From: Atopsyche davidsoni
Lineage: Eukaryota > Arthropoda > Insecta > Trichoptera > Hydrobiosidae
Length of the DNA: 64,000 nucleotides
NCBI GenBank assembly: GCA_022113835.1
Contig: JAILWY010000020.1
Location: forward strand, 682,001 to 746,000
Direction: 5' to 3'
Shown here piece after piece: positions 22,254 to 34,216 of the stretch (positions are counted from its first letter, which is position 1; each line of letters opens with the position of its first letter). A program made the position numbers and the translations under genes. The notes below the pieces were generated by a model. The model was not told the DNA's origin, searched no databases, and saw only the letters and a list, made by a program, of their open reading frames with translations.

Positions 22254-24797
22254 GTGAGAAAATTAAATCCCCATAAAACACTTGTCGCCCCCCATTGAAC
22301 CATCACTACGTTCTAGGGTGACATTTCGGTGTCAGAAGTGGGAACATTTTCAACGATATAAACTGAGACTGAAACGTTCATAACACCCATTGACTCCATG
22401 TTATTACCATGTAGCCTGATTCATATACAAAACCTCTGGCACTATCTAAGTAGTTCATGCATATTCAATTCACGCTGTATATTCATTCACTCTACCCCCC
22501 GAAACATTAAGGTTCTATTCGAATATGTATGATACTCCAACCGTGACCTTCTCACTGAAATCTATGACGCGGTGTGACGTCATAGCTCTGAAAGCAAACT
22601 TCATGGTTGGGATGAATCGACTTTTCTTAATCGAATTACCTTGAATAATTTATTAAAATAATCGACTTTAAATTACGAAAATCAAACCTTCATTTTTTAA
22701 TTGATATATATATAATCTTTTTAGCGTTGCCTTATCACATTTGTTATAAATATGCAGTGAAACATAAATGCGTGCAACGTCGGAACTCTATGAAATAAAT
22801 GCGGCATAACACCTACGAACACACATTTGAAAACATTTATGTTTTTTGCGACTCGATGGCCAAATTATTTTATTTTTAATATTTAATTAAACCGATTACT
22901 CGAGTGCGCCGCCCCTGACTTCGTGAGTCAGCCGTGAAATCTCGTGACTCAAGTTTACAGGAAAAACTGAAGCCGGTTTTCATTTGATCTAGAAAAGTCT
23001 AATATAATTTTCTTCGATGAATATTTTATATTAAATTAGCATTTCAGGAATGCTGAGTAAAAAATCGCGTCTTTGTAATTCCTGAAAGTGTATTTTTAGA
23101 TTATGAATTGAGTTGTGACGTGAAAATTCCCACTAAGATTTTTTTAAACACATGAGACCATGTGATTATTTTTCAATGCCAATACAAATCGTCTTCGACA
23201 AAACAATCACATCAGTTTAGAATTCACCTGCCCAGGTAGGAATCGAATATAGGACTTTTATTTTATACATTTATAGGCTTCGATAGAAGTTAATACAAAT
23301 TAATTTTTACAAAAAAGTGCGACTTATTCAAAATGCCTCGTTGTTTTTCGTCTCCTGCAATTACAGCATAATTAAACGCGACAGACTGGAAAATTGTCTC
23401 AGCGATTACACGAACGGGGACATCTTGTTTTTTTTTTTTAATATATTTTGCTCTTTAGGCCGTTTTTTTTATAACAAGGGAACCATTTTTTACGTCCACC
23501 GCCCACTTTTGTATTTTTGTTAGCAGTAAAAAAAAATACATCCCATCTCATCCCATGACTGAAAAATACTCGTTATTTTTGAGTGAAGGTTTTTTTAAAC
23601 ATTTTTAGTAAAATTTATACTTTTACTTGTGTATATAAAGCACATAAAAAATTAATTGAATTCTGCACTTCTGCATTTCAACCGGTATAGCGTTTTATGG
23701 ATGCAGGCTGCTTGAATAAAACACGATGTGCAATTAAATTTTCCGATATGGTAACCGGTAGATAAATTTAATATTACAATGCATAGGAAGCCAAGAATTG
23801 AAAAAAAACAGATGTACCTTCAGCGTCAGAAAAAAAAAATGACAGGTTTACTACCCCTGGATTATACTTTGCTCAATCGAGACCAAGGGAACATAAAAAA
23901 ACTCTCGTGGTACGTTAATTTAGTTGAAAATGCTTTAGTAAACCGATTTCCTTGTAGTAATTTATTTGTCCATTTAAATAGTCGCAATAACTGAAATATG
24001 TTTTGGATTGTTAAAAAATTATATATTTATTTATACAAATATAAATTTGATTAGTTAATTTGTATATGTGTGGAGAAGCCCTTAAAAGGCGAAGGTGCTA
24101 ATAAACAAAAAATATCTGTGTGTCCTAGACAATTTTTTTATTCAACATTACAAATTATACATCAAATGATTCATTCGAGGCGTTAAAAATAATTTAATTA
24201 AAATTATTCGCCAATTGTTTATATTTTATTTTATGCATGTATTTTTTATTCTTTAGTTGTTGTTTAAAAAAAAATAATTATATATATGTATATATAAATA
24301 TATATTTATTTATTTGTGCTATTTAGTGTTTGAATAGTATTGCTACTCGTCCACAGATGGCGTTTGTGTAAACGTAAACATATTTTTTATTATTATATAT
24401 TATTGGAAATAAAACCATATAAATAGTTTTGCATCCATAAAGTGGTTTGAACATAATTAATTATATTGTCGAATTTATAATTATATTTAATTCATTGAAT
24501 GTTTTTATTTGACAGTTTTAAATCAACTTTGATGGATTCATACATAAAACAGCAATGTTGAATAAACAACATAGGTCTTCGATTAGAATTTTAAGTTTTG
24601 TAAATGTTGTATTATTTTCCATGTAATCGGTGATTAATTATATAAATTTATTATTATTAAATCAAATCCCTGAAAATGGCCCCAGTATCGCGACCAAAAC
24701 GTTGGATGTCTCAAGCGTCCAAAAACGAAGAAAATTCACCGATTTTTAAAAACAACTATTCAATACGTTTTTTAAGTATATTAAAAACTTCCCTCAC

Positions 24798-24925
24798 CGT
24801 TTGAAGTTCGTTGCAATCAACGCTGAAGGTGGCGGCCATCCCCACCAACCCTTGAATTATAAATGCATCGAATCTGTCATCCCCGGTTAGTGGCGCCTTG
24901 TCGGCTGCGACCACCCACCAGCCCC
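24798..24925 (-). CDS. Candidate - strand exon, unknown protein
   Basis: On the - strand a pyrimidine-rich run ending GGCTAG precedes 24925, and AACG|GTGAGG gives a strong donor after 24798. The 128-base block (two bases, then 42 codons) is GC-richer than its surroundings. It encodes a natural-looking peptide including APLTGDDRFDAFIIQGLVG and FSVDCNELQT. I do not recognise the family. If real it is an internal exon of a gene nested in the intron on the opposite strand. No convincing neighbouring exon was found; a Thr/Gln-rich frame on the same strand at 25267-25488 is a weak possibility. Confidence 0.28.
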
Positions 24926-25768
24926 CTAGCCCCGGAGACACGGAGAAGCACAATATAATCAAGCTACCATCGTGTTTATTATTTATTTTTTAGCTTTAAA
25001 ACATATATAAAATTTGATATTATTTTAGGTAATGTTGACTACCCTTCAAGACTCTTTTTCTAGTGCTTTCAGCTCCTAACTCAAGCAACGTTATTCTATA
25101 ACTGAGCGAGAATTTGAATAGTCACATGTGAATCCGATGTACATACTTGCTATAATATATAACACATGATATCCTGTTTTTGAAAATACTTGCTAAAATA
25201 CGCACACGCGTTGTATATAATATATCTGGACCTGTGTGGCCAGAATCGGTATACAACCACAAAGCCTCAATTTATAGAGTTAGCCCCCGGCGCCTGACAA
25301 TCAGTAAGGGATGCACCCCAGGGGTGCATAATGTATTGAACCTGTACCGTAGGGGTGGTCTGTGTTATTTGTGAGGCAGGTGGAGCTGTTGTTGTACCAG
25401 GTTGAAGGCAGTAGCGGCTATTAGAGTAATTGATTCCCACCTTTGAATGAGCATGGTTATTGAAAACAACTTTGTTTGTACTAAACACCGTGAAGCCTTC
25501 CCTACCACATCGATCAAAAACCGTACTATACGATTAATTTATGAGACATTTTTTTGAGCGGTTCCAAGATTGGAAGACACAATCAGTACGCTGTATAAAT
25601 ATATATTATTTAAATTATCTACAGGTAAATTTTTAAAGCTTATGATACTTCGCATGCCGTTGCTAACCGTCCCTTAACCGTATCCGAAATTGCACGCGTG
25701 ATTTTTTTACCTGCCGTTTATCGGGAGTGATTCAGTTAGGTCGAGTGCAGTAATTCCTCTCAATAAGT

Positions 25769-25846
25769 CGGGGTTGGGTAGAGGGATGAATAGGGGGTGG
25801 ATATGGGGTGGTTAGGGGGTGGATATGGGGTGGATAGAGGGTGGAT
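25769..25846 (+). repeat. G-rich minisatellite with G-quadruplex potential
   Basis: Imperfect 10-12 base units of the form GGGGTGGATAT. Within 25793-25831 there are at least four runs of four or more G separated by 6-7 bases. Confidence 0.8.
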
Positions 25847-26984
25847 CTCTGGGGCCTCGAACATTGCTAATTTTGACAAACTGCGCCACTCTGTCGGATT
25901 GGCGCGAGCAGATGCACACAGAGAGCCACCGACTTTCCTGATGCAGATTAAATGTTTAGACTATGATTAAAGAAAGAAATTACATTCAATATATTATAAA
26001 ACATCCCGCATTTGAAGGCTTTGAGAAATAAGTAACGTGGTTTTAGATTTTTGCACCATGGAGGTAATATGACTATTAGTAGATCAATGATGAATACAAA
26101 CTGAATTGTACTACTCGAAGCGTTTATTTTTCCAAGTAAAACGTCATGGGTTATGTTATGGGAATTGAAAAGTGTATATTAATACCTAGTTATCCCTAGT
26201 AGGCGCAGTTGTAATCAGTGCCTAATCCGGTTCCGGATTGCAACCACAGCCTGAGGGTGTGCCGCGGAATCTAATCCACTCAGCAATACAATCACGAGAC
26301 TTGTGAAATCAGATCAAACCCCTTTCCTTATTCCTACCCCGTAATCATCTGCAGCATCCCTTCTTGTCTCGTCAATAATTTTGATTTAAAAGCTCCAATC
26401 CACGAATTCGTCGAATACATCCAAAACGAAGTCATCGTATTGTAAAAATTATTTCCCATTGACTTACAATGCTTTTATTTTTGTTCACAGGTAGGTGCAA
26501 TTTTCTTTGGGGAATATGTGCACAGGTAACTTTTTCATTATAAGCAATTTAATTCTTGGCTTTTATGTGTGATTTTGATCATTTTATAATTTTAAAAATA
26601 AAACAACGCGCGTGCATGTTGCACAAACAAGTGTTTTTCTTCATTCAATGAACGAAAGCATCAGACCCAAAAGCTACTTCCTTTATAAAAAGCTTTGTAG
26701 GAGTAAATGGTTGTATGTATAATTAAACATAAAATTATCAGAAATCACAAAAACCCGCAGCTGAGAAGGTTTTATAACATTTTCATTAACGTGTAGGCAA
26801 TTTTAAAATTTGTAAAAAAAAAACTAATTACCTGAAAACTATAATACTAACTCGAGCCGATATCTTATTATACAGTATTAAATAAAGCAATTCAAGTTGC
26901 GTTTTACAAAGTATTAATACATTTTAATTTGGAGACCGGAAGGCTGCGTTTCAGGAAGGAGGCTTTAATTTTCTTTTCCTCGTG

Positions 26985-27042
26985 CGTCACGCCACGTCAC
27001 GTCGCGCCACGTCACGTCACGCCACGTCACGTCACGCCAGTC
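26985..27042 (+). repeat. CACGTCACGC minisatellite
   Basis: Tandem alternating GCCACGTCAC / GTCACGC words with a period of about 10-15 bases. CACGTCAC resembles a CRE/E-box hybrid, but simple-sequence expansion is the simpler reading. Confidence 0.75.
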
Positions 27043-27049
27043 GCGGGGA

Positions 27050-28370
27050 GGTTCTGCCTTCAGGGAGGCTTCGATTTCACTGTAATTGTCTGTGGACATC
27101 ATGCGACCGGGATTATATTCAATTCATTCTAAAACACGAACCTTCGTATATAAAAATATAAGAATGGTATTACAAAAATATCAATTTTTAAAAAAAAATA
27201 ATTATAACGTTGTCTTGACAGTCCGACAAAGCAATAAATTTTCTAATAAAAACTGTTTAACGCAAGTGAAAATATATTTTTTCGCTTTGTTTGAAATAAT
27301 GGCGCAACCTTAAACTGTGATATAATTATCAAAAAATAAAGCGAAAACCTTCCCTGTTGTATTTATTCTCGTGTTTTCACTGCCTTATCTATTTATTTGA
27401 ACTTTCAGGGGTTGAAAGACACGCGACCCAGCTCGGGTAACCCTTGACTGGGGGTGTAATTGCCATGCATGCAAGATACCTGTGGCATTTGACGGGTTAT
27501 TGAACATAATAATACTGATTATTTCTAATACTACCTTGTTAAAAGTTAAACCAAAGAAACTGCCGTAGAGGTATTTATGTATACATCAAAAATAACTTTG
27601 AAATATATACGTTTATTATTACAACAACAAACATAAACCTTCACTTTAAAAACTTGATATTTTCTGTACAAGCACGTCTCCGTGATTTTTAGATTCCGAA
27701 CTCAGTCTGCCACGAAAAGAACGTCCCTTTTACATTGCCCAAAAAATACACGCCATATCATCATGTATCTCCGATAGATTTTCACCACAAATATGATCCG
27801 GCCTGCGAGCTGAATTAACCGCTGGATAAAAGCCTCCCCGTCGTGCGTACGCCGGAGATAAAAATACCATAAAAATGCAAGAAACGCGCTTTTCCCCATA
27901 ACTCCGCCATGCCCGAAAAGGTATAACCTATCCGTCTATTTAATAAAACATTTCAAGTTTATGCGCCCGTGGAAAACTGCATCCGCCAAAGGCCTCTGGT
28001 GCGAGAAGTAAGGCTGTCTCGCTCGCACTCATTGAATCTGACGAGCTTTCGAAATATCGCTGTCTCTTTTCAACTAAGCGAATTTTCTCCAGGCCTGTTA
28101 CGTCCCAGTGGCGTGCACTGCGTATTTTTTATTATTTTTATTAAACATTTTCTTATTTAAAAATAGTTCAGTTGATTAATAGTTTAATTAATTAAATCAA
28201 CGACAGACTGGTTTAATTTGTAATCCTCCGTATTTGAACAACATGATTGAGAGATTATTATATTTATTGTTTGTGGATGCTTTTACCTTGCAAGGGAAAA
28301 TTAAGACTATTCAATGGCAAAAGCGTGTAAACTCACGGTCACTTCTGCTATTTATAGTTTTTATTTTTAA
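27050..28370. other. No gene seen; CAGTGGCG-family fragment
   Basis: Mostly AT-rich. At 28005-28120 there is CTGTCTCGCTCGCACTC followed 80 bases later by CCCAGTGGCGTGCACTGCG, the pairing also seen near 10440 and 30246. A 65-codon - strand frame at 27702-27899 lacks support. Confidence 0.4.
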
Positions 28371-28640
28371 TCTTCTTCACCAAGTGCCTTTCCTCAGAGG
28401 AAGTTGGCAACCATTTCAATGAACTCGTGTTGAGCCAGTGTTCATGGTTTTTAATGGTTCATGGTCCTTCTACAACGTAGTATTGCATATTGCTGCTGCC
28501 CAATAGCATTATTATATAATCCTTTCCTTACAAAGCTCTGGCGTTTAGAACTGATTATCTTTCTGCAGCAGGCTGCAGAAACAATACCAAGAAACCCTCA
28601 CCTCGACAAGGTACTTAGAGAGCATATTCCTCCACATACA
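28371..28640 (+). repeat. SINE-like family M copy
   Basis: Shares in order CCTCAGAGGA, CAGTGTTCATGGTTTTTAAT, GCCCAATAGCATTATTAT and TACAAAGCTCTGGCGTTTAG with 2221-2506 and 55667-55925, with several small gaps. Confidence 0.7.
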
Positions 28641-28749
28641 CCTTTTAAAAAAAATAATGATAAAAAAAAAATAATAAATTACTTCAAATGGTACCTTAAT
28701 ATAAGCTAGACTTAATTTTTTAATAATTTTTAATAATAATTCTTTAATA

Positions 28750-29170
28750 AACCCTCTTTGTTGGAGTTTTTACGTTTTGGCTTTATTGCTAAAAAATATG
28801 TTTAAAAACGAAATAATTCGATGTGTCTTACACAGCTAAGAACAGCTATAAAAATATATTATAAAAAAATATATTTCAAGATCCTTTAATTTTTTATTAA
28901 TTAAATTTACAAAAGTTCTTAGGGCTAAGGTTATGGTACGATGTGCAGCTATTCCTTGATCCTGCGCGCAGGTTGTGGGGCTTGCCATGTGAGATTTAAA
29001 AACCCTTTATTTCCATGTGTTTATGTGTACATTAAGAAATAACTACGAACTGGATAACAAATAAATTTATAACAAGGACAAAACAGGAAAAAAAAATAAC
29101 AGGTGGAGCAAGAAGGTACAATAGTCGCCCCTGGATGTGTTTGATGATTTCTTGTCGGAGACTGTTACTC
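28750..29170. other. AT-rich, nothing recognised
   Basis: No frame, terminal repeat or RNA gene is seen between the SINE-like copy and the mariner relic. Confidence 0.45.
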
Positions 29171-29177
29171 GTATATA

Positions 29178-29595
29178 GGGTGACCAAAAAGAGTATCGGG
29201 TATTTGTTAGTTCAGTAAAACAAAAACTACTAGTAATCAAGTATTTTTTTTTAATTGTTGATTATAAGAATACAAAATGGAAAATTATTTCTAAAAAAAT
29301 GATGTTATCCAAATGGTGACCGTTACGCGCTCCTGGTACTCTTCTAATCTGAAACGAAGATTGCTGATAACACGCTGACACATAGCCCTCGATATTGCTG
29401 CCATTTCTGACCTGATGTTTCATTTCAATACCGTTTGGTACATCGGATTATTCTCATAAACCCTAATTTTAAGGTATCCCCATACGAAACAGTCATGAAG
29501 GGCTTTTGATGTTACCTCTACGTGAAATGACCTTATAAGGGGATAATTTGTTAACAGCTTCAAAATTGATTGATTAGATGTATGGCAAGTATAGG
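29178..29595 (-). pseudogene. mariner-type relic, one end only
   Basis: Starts with GGTGACCAAAAAGAGTATCG and is colinear with 34217-34615. The - strand retains a degraded version of the transposase tail seen there. The distal terminal repeat is missing and the frame is broken, so it is an older, truncated copy. Confidence 0.65.
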
Positions 29596-29754
29596 CGTGA
29601 CGACAGTATCAAAGAATCAAAGAAATAATTATTTTAAGGGAAAATACATATTAAAAGGATTTAAAAAACTGATTTAGTTTTATTTAAAAATCTAAGATTA
29701 ATAAGATTTTCAACAAATTAAAAGGTTAAAATACTGCAATCGGCCATTTTGACT

Positions 29755-29900
29755 GAAACACCAATCACAGCGCATGACGTCATACCACCGTAAACAACTC
29801 TATGGTATTCAAATTGGTCTATGGTTTTCAATGCAAACACAATGACACGCCAGTTGACAAGATAGTTAATGACGTCAGAGCGGACGCGATGACGTCACGC
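29755..29900. promoter_or_regulatory. Cluster of three CRE palindromes with CCAAT
   Basis: TGACGTCA occurs perfectly at 29775-29782, 29870-29877 and 29890-29897, with CCAATCA near 29761 and a further GATGACGCG after the last site. ATF/CREB-family bZIP proteins bind this palindrome. The region could be an intronic enhancer, a promoter or part of a repeat; it has no TATA and no adjacent exon. Confidence 0.4.
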
Positions 29901-30234
29901 CTCGCGATGACGCGTTTTCGCGCACATTTGAAAAAATATTATAAAAATGGCTTTAAACATCGTTAAACTCTAGTTTTTTACCGAAATAAAGTTTTTTTCG
30001 TAAATAGTAAACGTGTACCCCCATTATGGAAGAGGATTTGAAAATCTTTCGTCATGCCTATTGAAAGCACGTTTTTGAGTAGAAACCTTGAAACTACTGC
30101 AACACTAGGCCCAAAATTTTTCGCAGCACATCGCATTAACGGTCACTATTCACACTCACCCGACACACTTTTTGGAAATCCTATAACGTGAAAAAATATT
30201 ATTTAATATAAATAGTTAATTTCACGCAATGCAT

Positions 30235-30400
30235 TGCACGTAGTCGCGCGCCACTGCCCGTACCTGCAGCGGTGACATTGTCCGTATCGCCCTCTCTGTC
30301 GCACTCACGCTTCTCCCGGGGGCAGCTCTGCCCTCTCGCTCGCACCCCCAGCCGCCCCCGGCTGTTGCAAGTTCAAACAGTTCGGGAAAATTATCACAGG
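30235..30400. other. GC-rich block next to a CAGTGGCG-type end
   Basis: GCGCGCCACTGCC at about 30247 is followed by CCTCTCTGTCGCACTCAC and CCCTCTCGCTCGCACC. The association of these words recurs near 10440 and 28105, so it is probably transposon sequence and not a promoter. Confidence 0.35.
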
Positions 30401-30553
30401 ATAGACTGAAACGCTAAATACAATGTATCGATTCAAAATACAACATCATTTTTAAGTAAAAAATAAATATTTTTTTACGAGAAAAACGCATTTATATATT
30501 ATAAAAAAATACTCAAGGTCATTCGCATCGCGAACGAAGCATAAAACTTATCG

Positions 30554-31132
30554 TTAAGGAAGTTGCTTCCAGCCTTTTAAACAGTCCATTACCTGGCGAA
30601 ATCGTGTCATTTAATTAATTTAATTGTCACTTTATTTTTCTATGCCGAAAGTTGATTTTTTTTTCAGAATATTAAAAAAACTATAAATTATATTAACCTA
30701 TTTTTTTATTATTTAATTAACGTCCATTTTTAGGGTGAAATAAAATCTTGAAGATGTTGAAAAATTGGATAAAATGACAACTTTTCAAAACCAAAGTTTG
30801 TTAAAGATTTTTTTTTTTTTTAATGTTTAAAGTAATAAATCGCACAGAGTTTATATTTAATCTTTTATTTCCAATTTAAAAAAAGACTTTTAAATGTTTA
30901 GGACTCTTAAAAAAGAGACATGACGAATTTCCAAATTCCTACACTTCAATCGGAAAAACACATATTTATCATATTAATAGTGAATTTATAAGAAATAAAA
31001 ATATATTCTGTTCGGAAGAAGGGATGTATCAAACTTTTTGAATTTAATTTTTTTTGGTTGGTGCAGTCGATTTTTCGAAAAACGGACTAGAAAATGATCA
31101 AAAAAACTCGATTGTGGGACCTAGACCCTTAA
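30554..31132 (+). mobile_element. TTAA-flanked element family R3, copy B
   Basis: TTAA at 30554-30557 and at 31129-31132 bound a 571-bp body that aligns along its length with copies A (4246) and C (39372). Ends read inward GGAAGTTGC and GGGTCTAGG, so the terminal repeats are very short. There is no coding capacity. It lies in the gene's large intron in sense orientation. Confidence 0.75.
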
Positions 31133-31232
31133 AGCCCTGTACACAATTTTTATATATAAACATCATTTTTTTTATGATTGTTTGTGTCAATGAAGGATCA
31201 TTTTCATTCCGACCACCCTGTGGCTGTTACGT

Positions 31233-31278
31233 CCCACCACCACCATCACCACCACCACCACCACCACCACCACCACCG
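31233..31278 (+). repeat. (CCA)n microsatellite
   Basis: About 15 CCA units with one CAT interruption. It produces artificial poly-His, poly-Pro or poly-Gly/Val frames on both strands. Confidence 0.95.
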
Positions 31279-31647
31279 TCTCGCCAGCCCCCAGCCAGTA
31301 CACGTGGTGCACGCGCACGCGTACAGGGTGACCTGGAACTACTGCCCAAGTCATCTCTCCTGCGCCATAACGCCGTAACAAGCGAATCGAACGAGTGTTT
31401 ACCGCGTTCTGTAATCTGAAACAGAAGCGTTTTTGATTTCGTGGGTCCATACACAAGTAGAGAGAGAAGCTATTCAAGGAGCGAAATTGATTCAGATCAC
31501 GTATTTATTGTCTTAGCATTAAAAACATTTTAATATACTATAGAAATCAAAATACCTATGATGTCTAGTTTGATATACTAGCATTTAACTGTAATTTGAT
31601 GCTTCAAATGATATATATAAATAAATATACGTAATTCTGACGTATTA

Positions 31648-31942
31648 ATATTTAAAAAATGCGACGTCGCGCAAAAATTCGCGCTTCATAGACTTCTCTG
31701 TCTAAACTGTCTAACCCCTGAACCTGTGGGGCAACATTTGATTATTTTTTTAATTTGTAATTTTTATCGGTGAAATTTTACGTAGAAAAATCACTCAAGT
31801 ATTCTACATTAAGAAATAAAAAAAAATCACAAAAAAATCAAATATTGCCCCGCGGGTTCAGGGGTTAGACAGTTTAGACAGAGACGTCCAAGAAGCGCGA
31901 ATCCTGTACTGACGTATTGACGTCGCATTTTTTTAAAATTTT
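31648..31942. mobile_element. Foldback element upstream of the TATA candidate
   Basis: Arms of about 100 bases: 31654-31745 (GCGACGTCGC, then CTGTCTAAACTGTCTAACCC and CCTGTGGGGCAA) and the reverse complement at 31841-31935 (TTGCCCCGCGGG, GGGTTAGACAGTTTAGACAG, GACGTCGCATTTTTT). The spacer contains a piece of the other foldback family (AAAAATCACTCAAGTATTCT). Confidence 0.7.
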
Positions 31943-31970
31943 AAGTGACCATTGCAGACTTAGGAGCCCA

Positions 31971-32110
31971 AGTGGCTATAAATAGAGGCGCACATGTCGG
32001 CTGCGGCGCTTACGTGTGTCTGCGTCGCCAGTGTGGCGCGGCCGAGCTCAGTCAGTCGCGGCGCGCGGGTCGGCCGCATCGTGTGACGCGGCCTCACCCA
32101 CAAACCGAAC
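31971..32110 (+). promoter_or_regulatory. TATA-type promoter candidate
   Basis: TATAAATAG at 31977-31985 is a perfect TATA box in a GC-rich frame (TGGC before, AGGCG after). The expected start about 30 bases downstream falls near 32007-32013, where CTTACGT is a moderate initiator match. The following 100 bases are CpG-rich and include TCAGTCAGT. No clear coding exon follows directly. It might drive an alternative 5' end for the 38710 exon or a separate transcript. Confidence 0.4.
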
Positions 32111-32119
32111 ATCGCGGAT

Positions 32120-33300
32120 CACTCAATAAAAAACACAGTTTATTTAATTATTTATACAGTTTCACGTGTGCTCATATTTACATATTTGCTCCGAGTGCGT
32201 TATTATTACAAACTGTCTAAAAGATAATCCGAATTAGACAGAATCAATGTTTTTCGTTTGCGCCTAAGTATCAAATGTTTTGAATGACTGCAGTTGTGTT
32301 GTTATTGGTGTTTTTGGTGTGTAACAGTATCTCGATGTGAATGTCATTGAAACGACGAGAAAAATCTTCGTTTTGTGTTTTATAAATAATCTCGCTTTTG
32401 ATTGTTTAGTCGCGGTTTAATATTTCAAGGCGATAAATTTAATCTTGCAAAAAAAAAACTTCAAGGACTCTTCTCGTCGCATGGAATGTGTTTTACTATA
32501 GCAGGCTGGTTTAATGTGTGATACTCTATGAATAATAGTCTAAATGGCTACTTCTGTCGGAAATTAAATTTTGGTCATATCCTTGACACTTTAAAAAAAT
32601 ATATAGTCTATAATAGTAGAAATACAGATCTATTGAATATTTTGTATGTAGAATGTCTCAACATGAGTTTGCATAATCGAATATTCCGAATCAAATATAG
32701 TTCGGATAATCGAACGTTTTGATCTAAACTTTAAACCGTGGACGTCTTATTTGCTATGTATTCACGAATCGGATTCATTTATGTATTAAAATAATAATAA
32801 TATTATACATCACTAATGAAAAAATAAGTCATGTCATTACTGCAAAATAAACCAATAGGCTTGGCGCCGTATCCAATTCAACCATCGCGGTTCTGCAACA
32901 CAGCGAGAGTTTAAATAGTTTAATGCAAGAACCCGTGCTTGATAAATATATTATTAATCTATTTAATATATTATTTATCTAATAACGAAAAATAATGTGG
33001 AGTCGGAAATAGGAGAGTGACGAATTGTGTTTTTCCATAAGAAAAATTTCGTAACTTCGCGTGACACCGAGTTAGATAAACTTGTTTATTTTATTTTGCG
33101 TTTTTTATTAACGTGCATTGTTTTATTGTATTTCACAATAATTATTACATAAAAACAATACAATTTTTCCCACATTTAATTATTTTTTAAGTAAACGCAA
33201 AAAACATCATATCTTGTAGCGAGAAAAGTTTGCTCCTGGAGCACGATTAAGTCAGCAAGTTTCAATAAATAATAAATCAATTAAATACTTGAGACCTTAA
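32120..33300. other. AT-rich, nothing recognised
   Basis: Downstream of the TATA candidate; could include a transcribed leader. GAAACGACGAGAAAAATC at about 32349 is a word recurring at three other sites. No gene is seen. Confidence 0.4.
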
Positions 33301-33320
33301 ACAATACACATAATACCGTC

Positions 33321-33385
33321 TGAGAATGCCAACAAAGCATGTTGGCGAAACCGGAACCTTCAAGTAAAATAAACTTGAAATAACA
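33321..33385 (+). repeat. Hammerhead-like motif in a foldback remnant
   Basis: CTGAGAATGCCAAC, a 7-base loop, then GTTGGCGAAACCGG gives a perfect 6-bp stem with CGAAAC after it. CTTCAAGTAAAATAAACTTG follows. Confidence 0.6.
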
Positions 33386-33394
33386 CTAATCATA

Positions 33395-33693
33395 TTTGAA
33401 AAAAAAAATTATAGTATTATGCAATCACATCTATTTTCTATTTACTCGGTTATTTTTATTTTTCTCTCCGTGTTCCCTGCAATATTTTTCCGAATTTTTC
33501 CCGGAAACTCTATAATAAAAATAGCGGAAATAATCTGTCGCTTTCTCCGCACCATGTGTTGCCAGCGAAGCAGGAAAAATTCCCCAAAAAATACACTAAT
33601 TACTAGATAACCCGCCTCGGCCATTTTGCAAACAAATAATAGAATCGCTGAAATACATCCTGGACATATTGAAATCGTGTATCGAGTTTCATT

Positions 33694-33737
<44 letters not shown>

Positions 33738-34215
33738 GATCATTTAGTCCACTGATGATCCACGCTGAGTCATTTGAGTCATTGTCTAAAAAATGATGTC
33801 ATCCTAAAATTCGCTTGAAATCCACGATGAGTTTACACTCCATTCACCTAGGAGTGGTGTTTACTTGTTGGCTTATTTTCTTGGTTGTTAAGCCGCGTCA
33901 GGTTTCCGTACAGATAACGTTTTGAACGATGTCAATATAGTACAATCCATCTTCAATCAATAATAATTCAAAAGTCGGCTTGCCTTACTTTTGATCACTG
34001 TCACATCTCTTGCGGCCGCCTACTCTAACGGAGTAGTGTGTATTAGCGATTTCTGTTATTTTGATAGTATTTAAAATAAAAAAGAAGCTCACAGAATACA
34101 CTTGTGGTAGTGTTATACACAATTTTACTTTTAATTTAAAAATTCTTTATATATACTCACATAATGAACTGCGAAGAGCATTGAACAGAATTTGGCATTT
34201 ATAGTTTTTACAAAA
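33395..34215. other. AT-rich; one long (AT)n run
   Basis: An (AT)n tract occupies about 33703-33735. Two opposite 60-codon frames at 33419-33624 have no support. Confidence 0.5.
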
Positions 34216-34216
34216 A

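Noticed and set aside
31054..31477. Frames with poly-Pro, poly-His or poly-Gly/Val
   Set aside because: They read through the (CCA)n microsatellite in different frames and strands.
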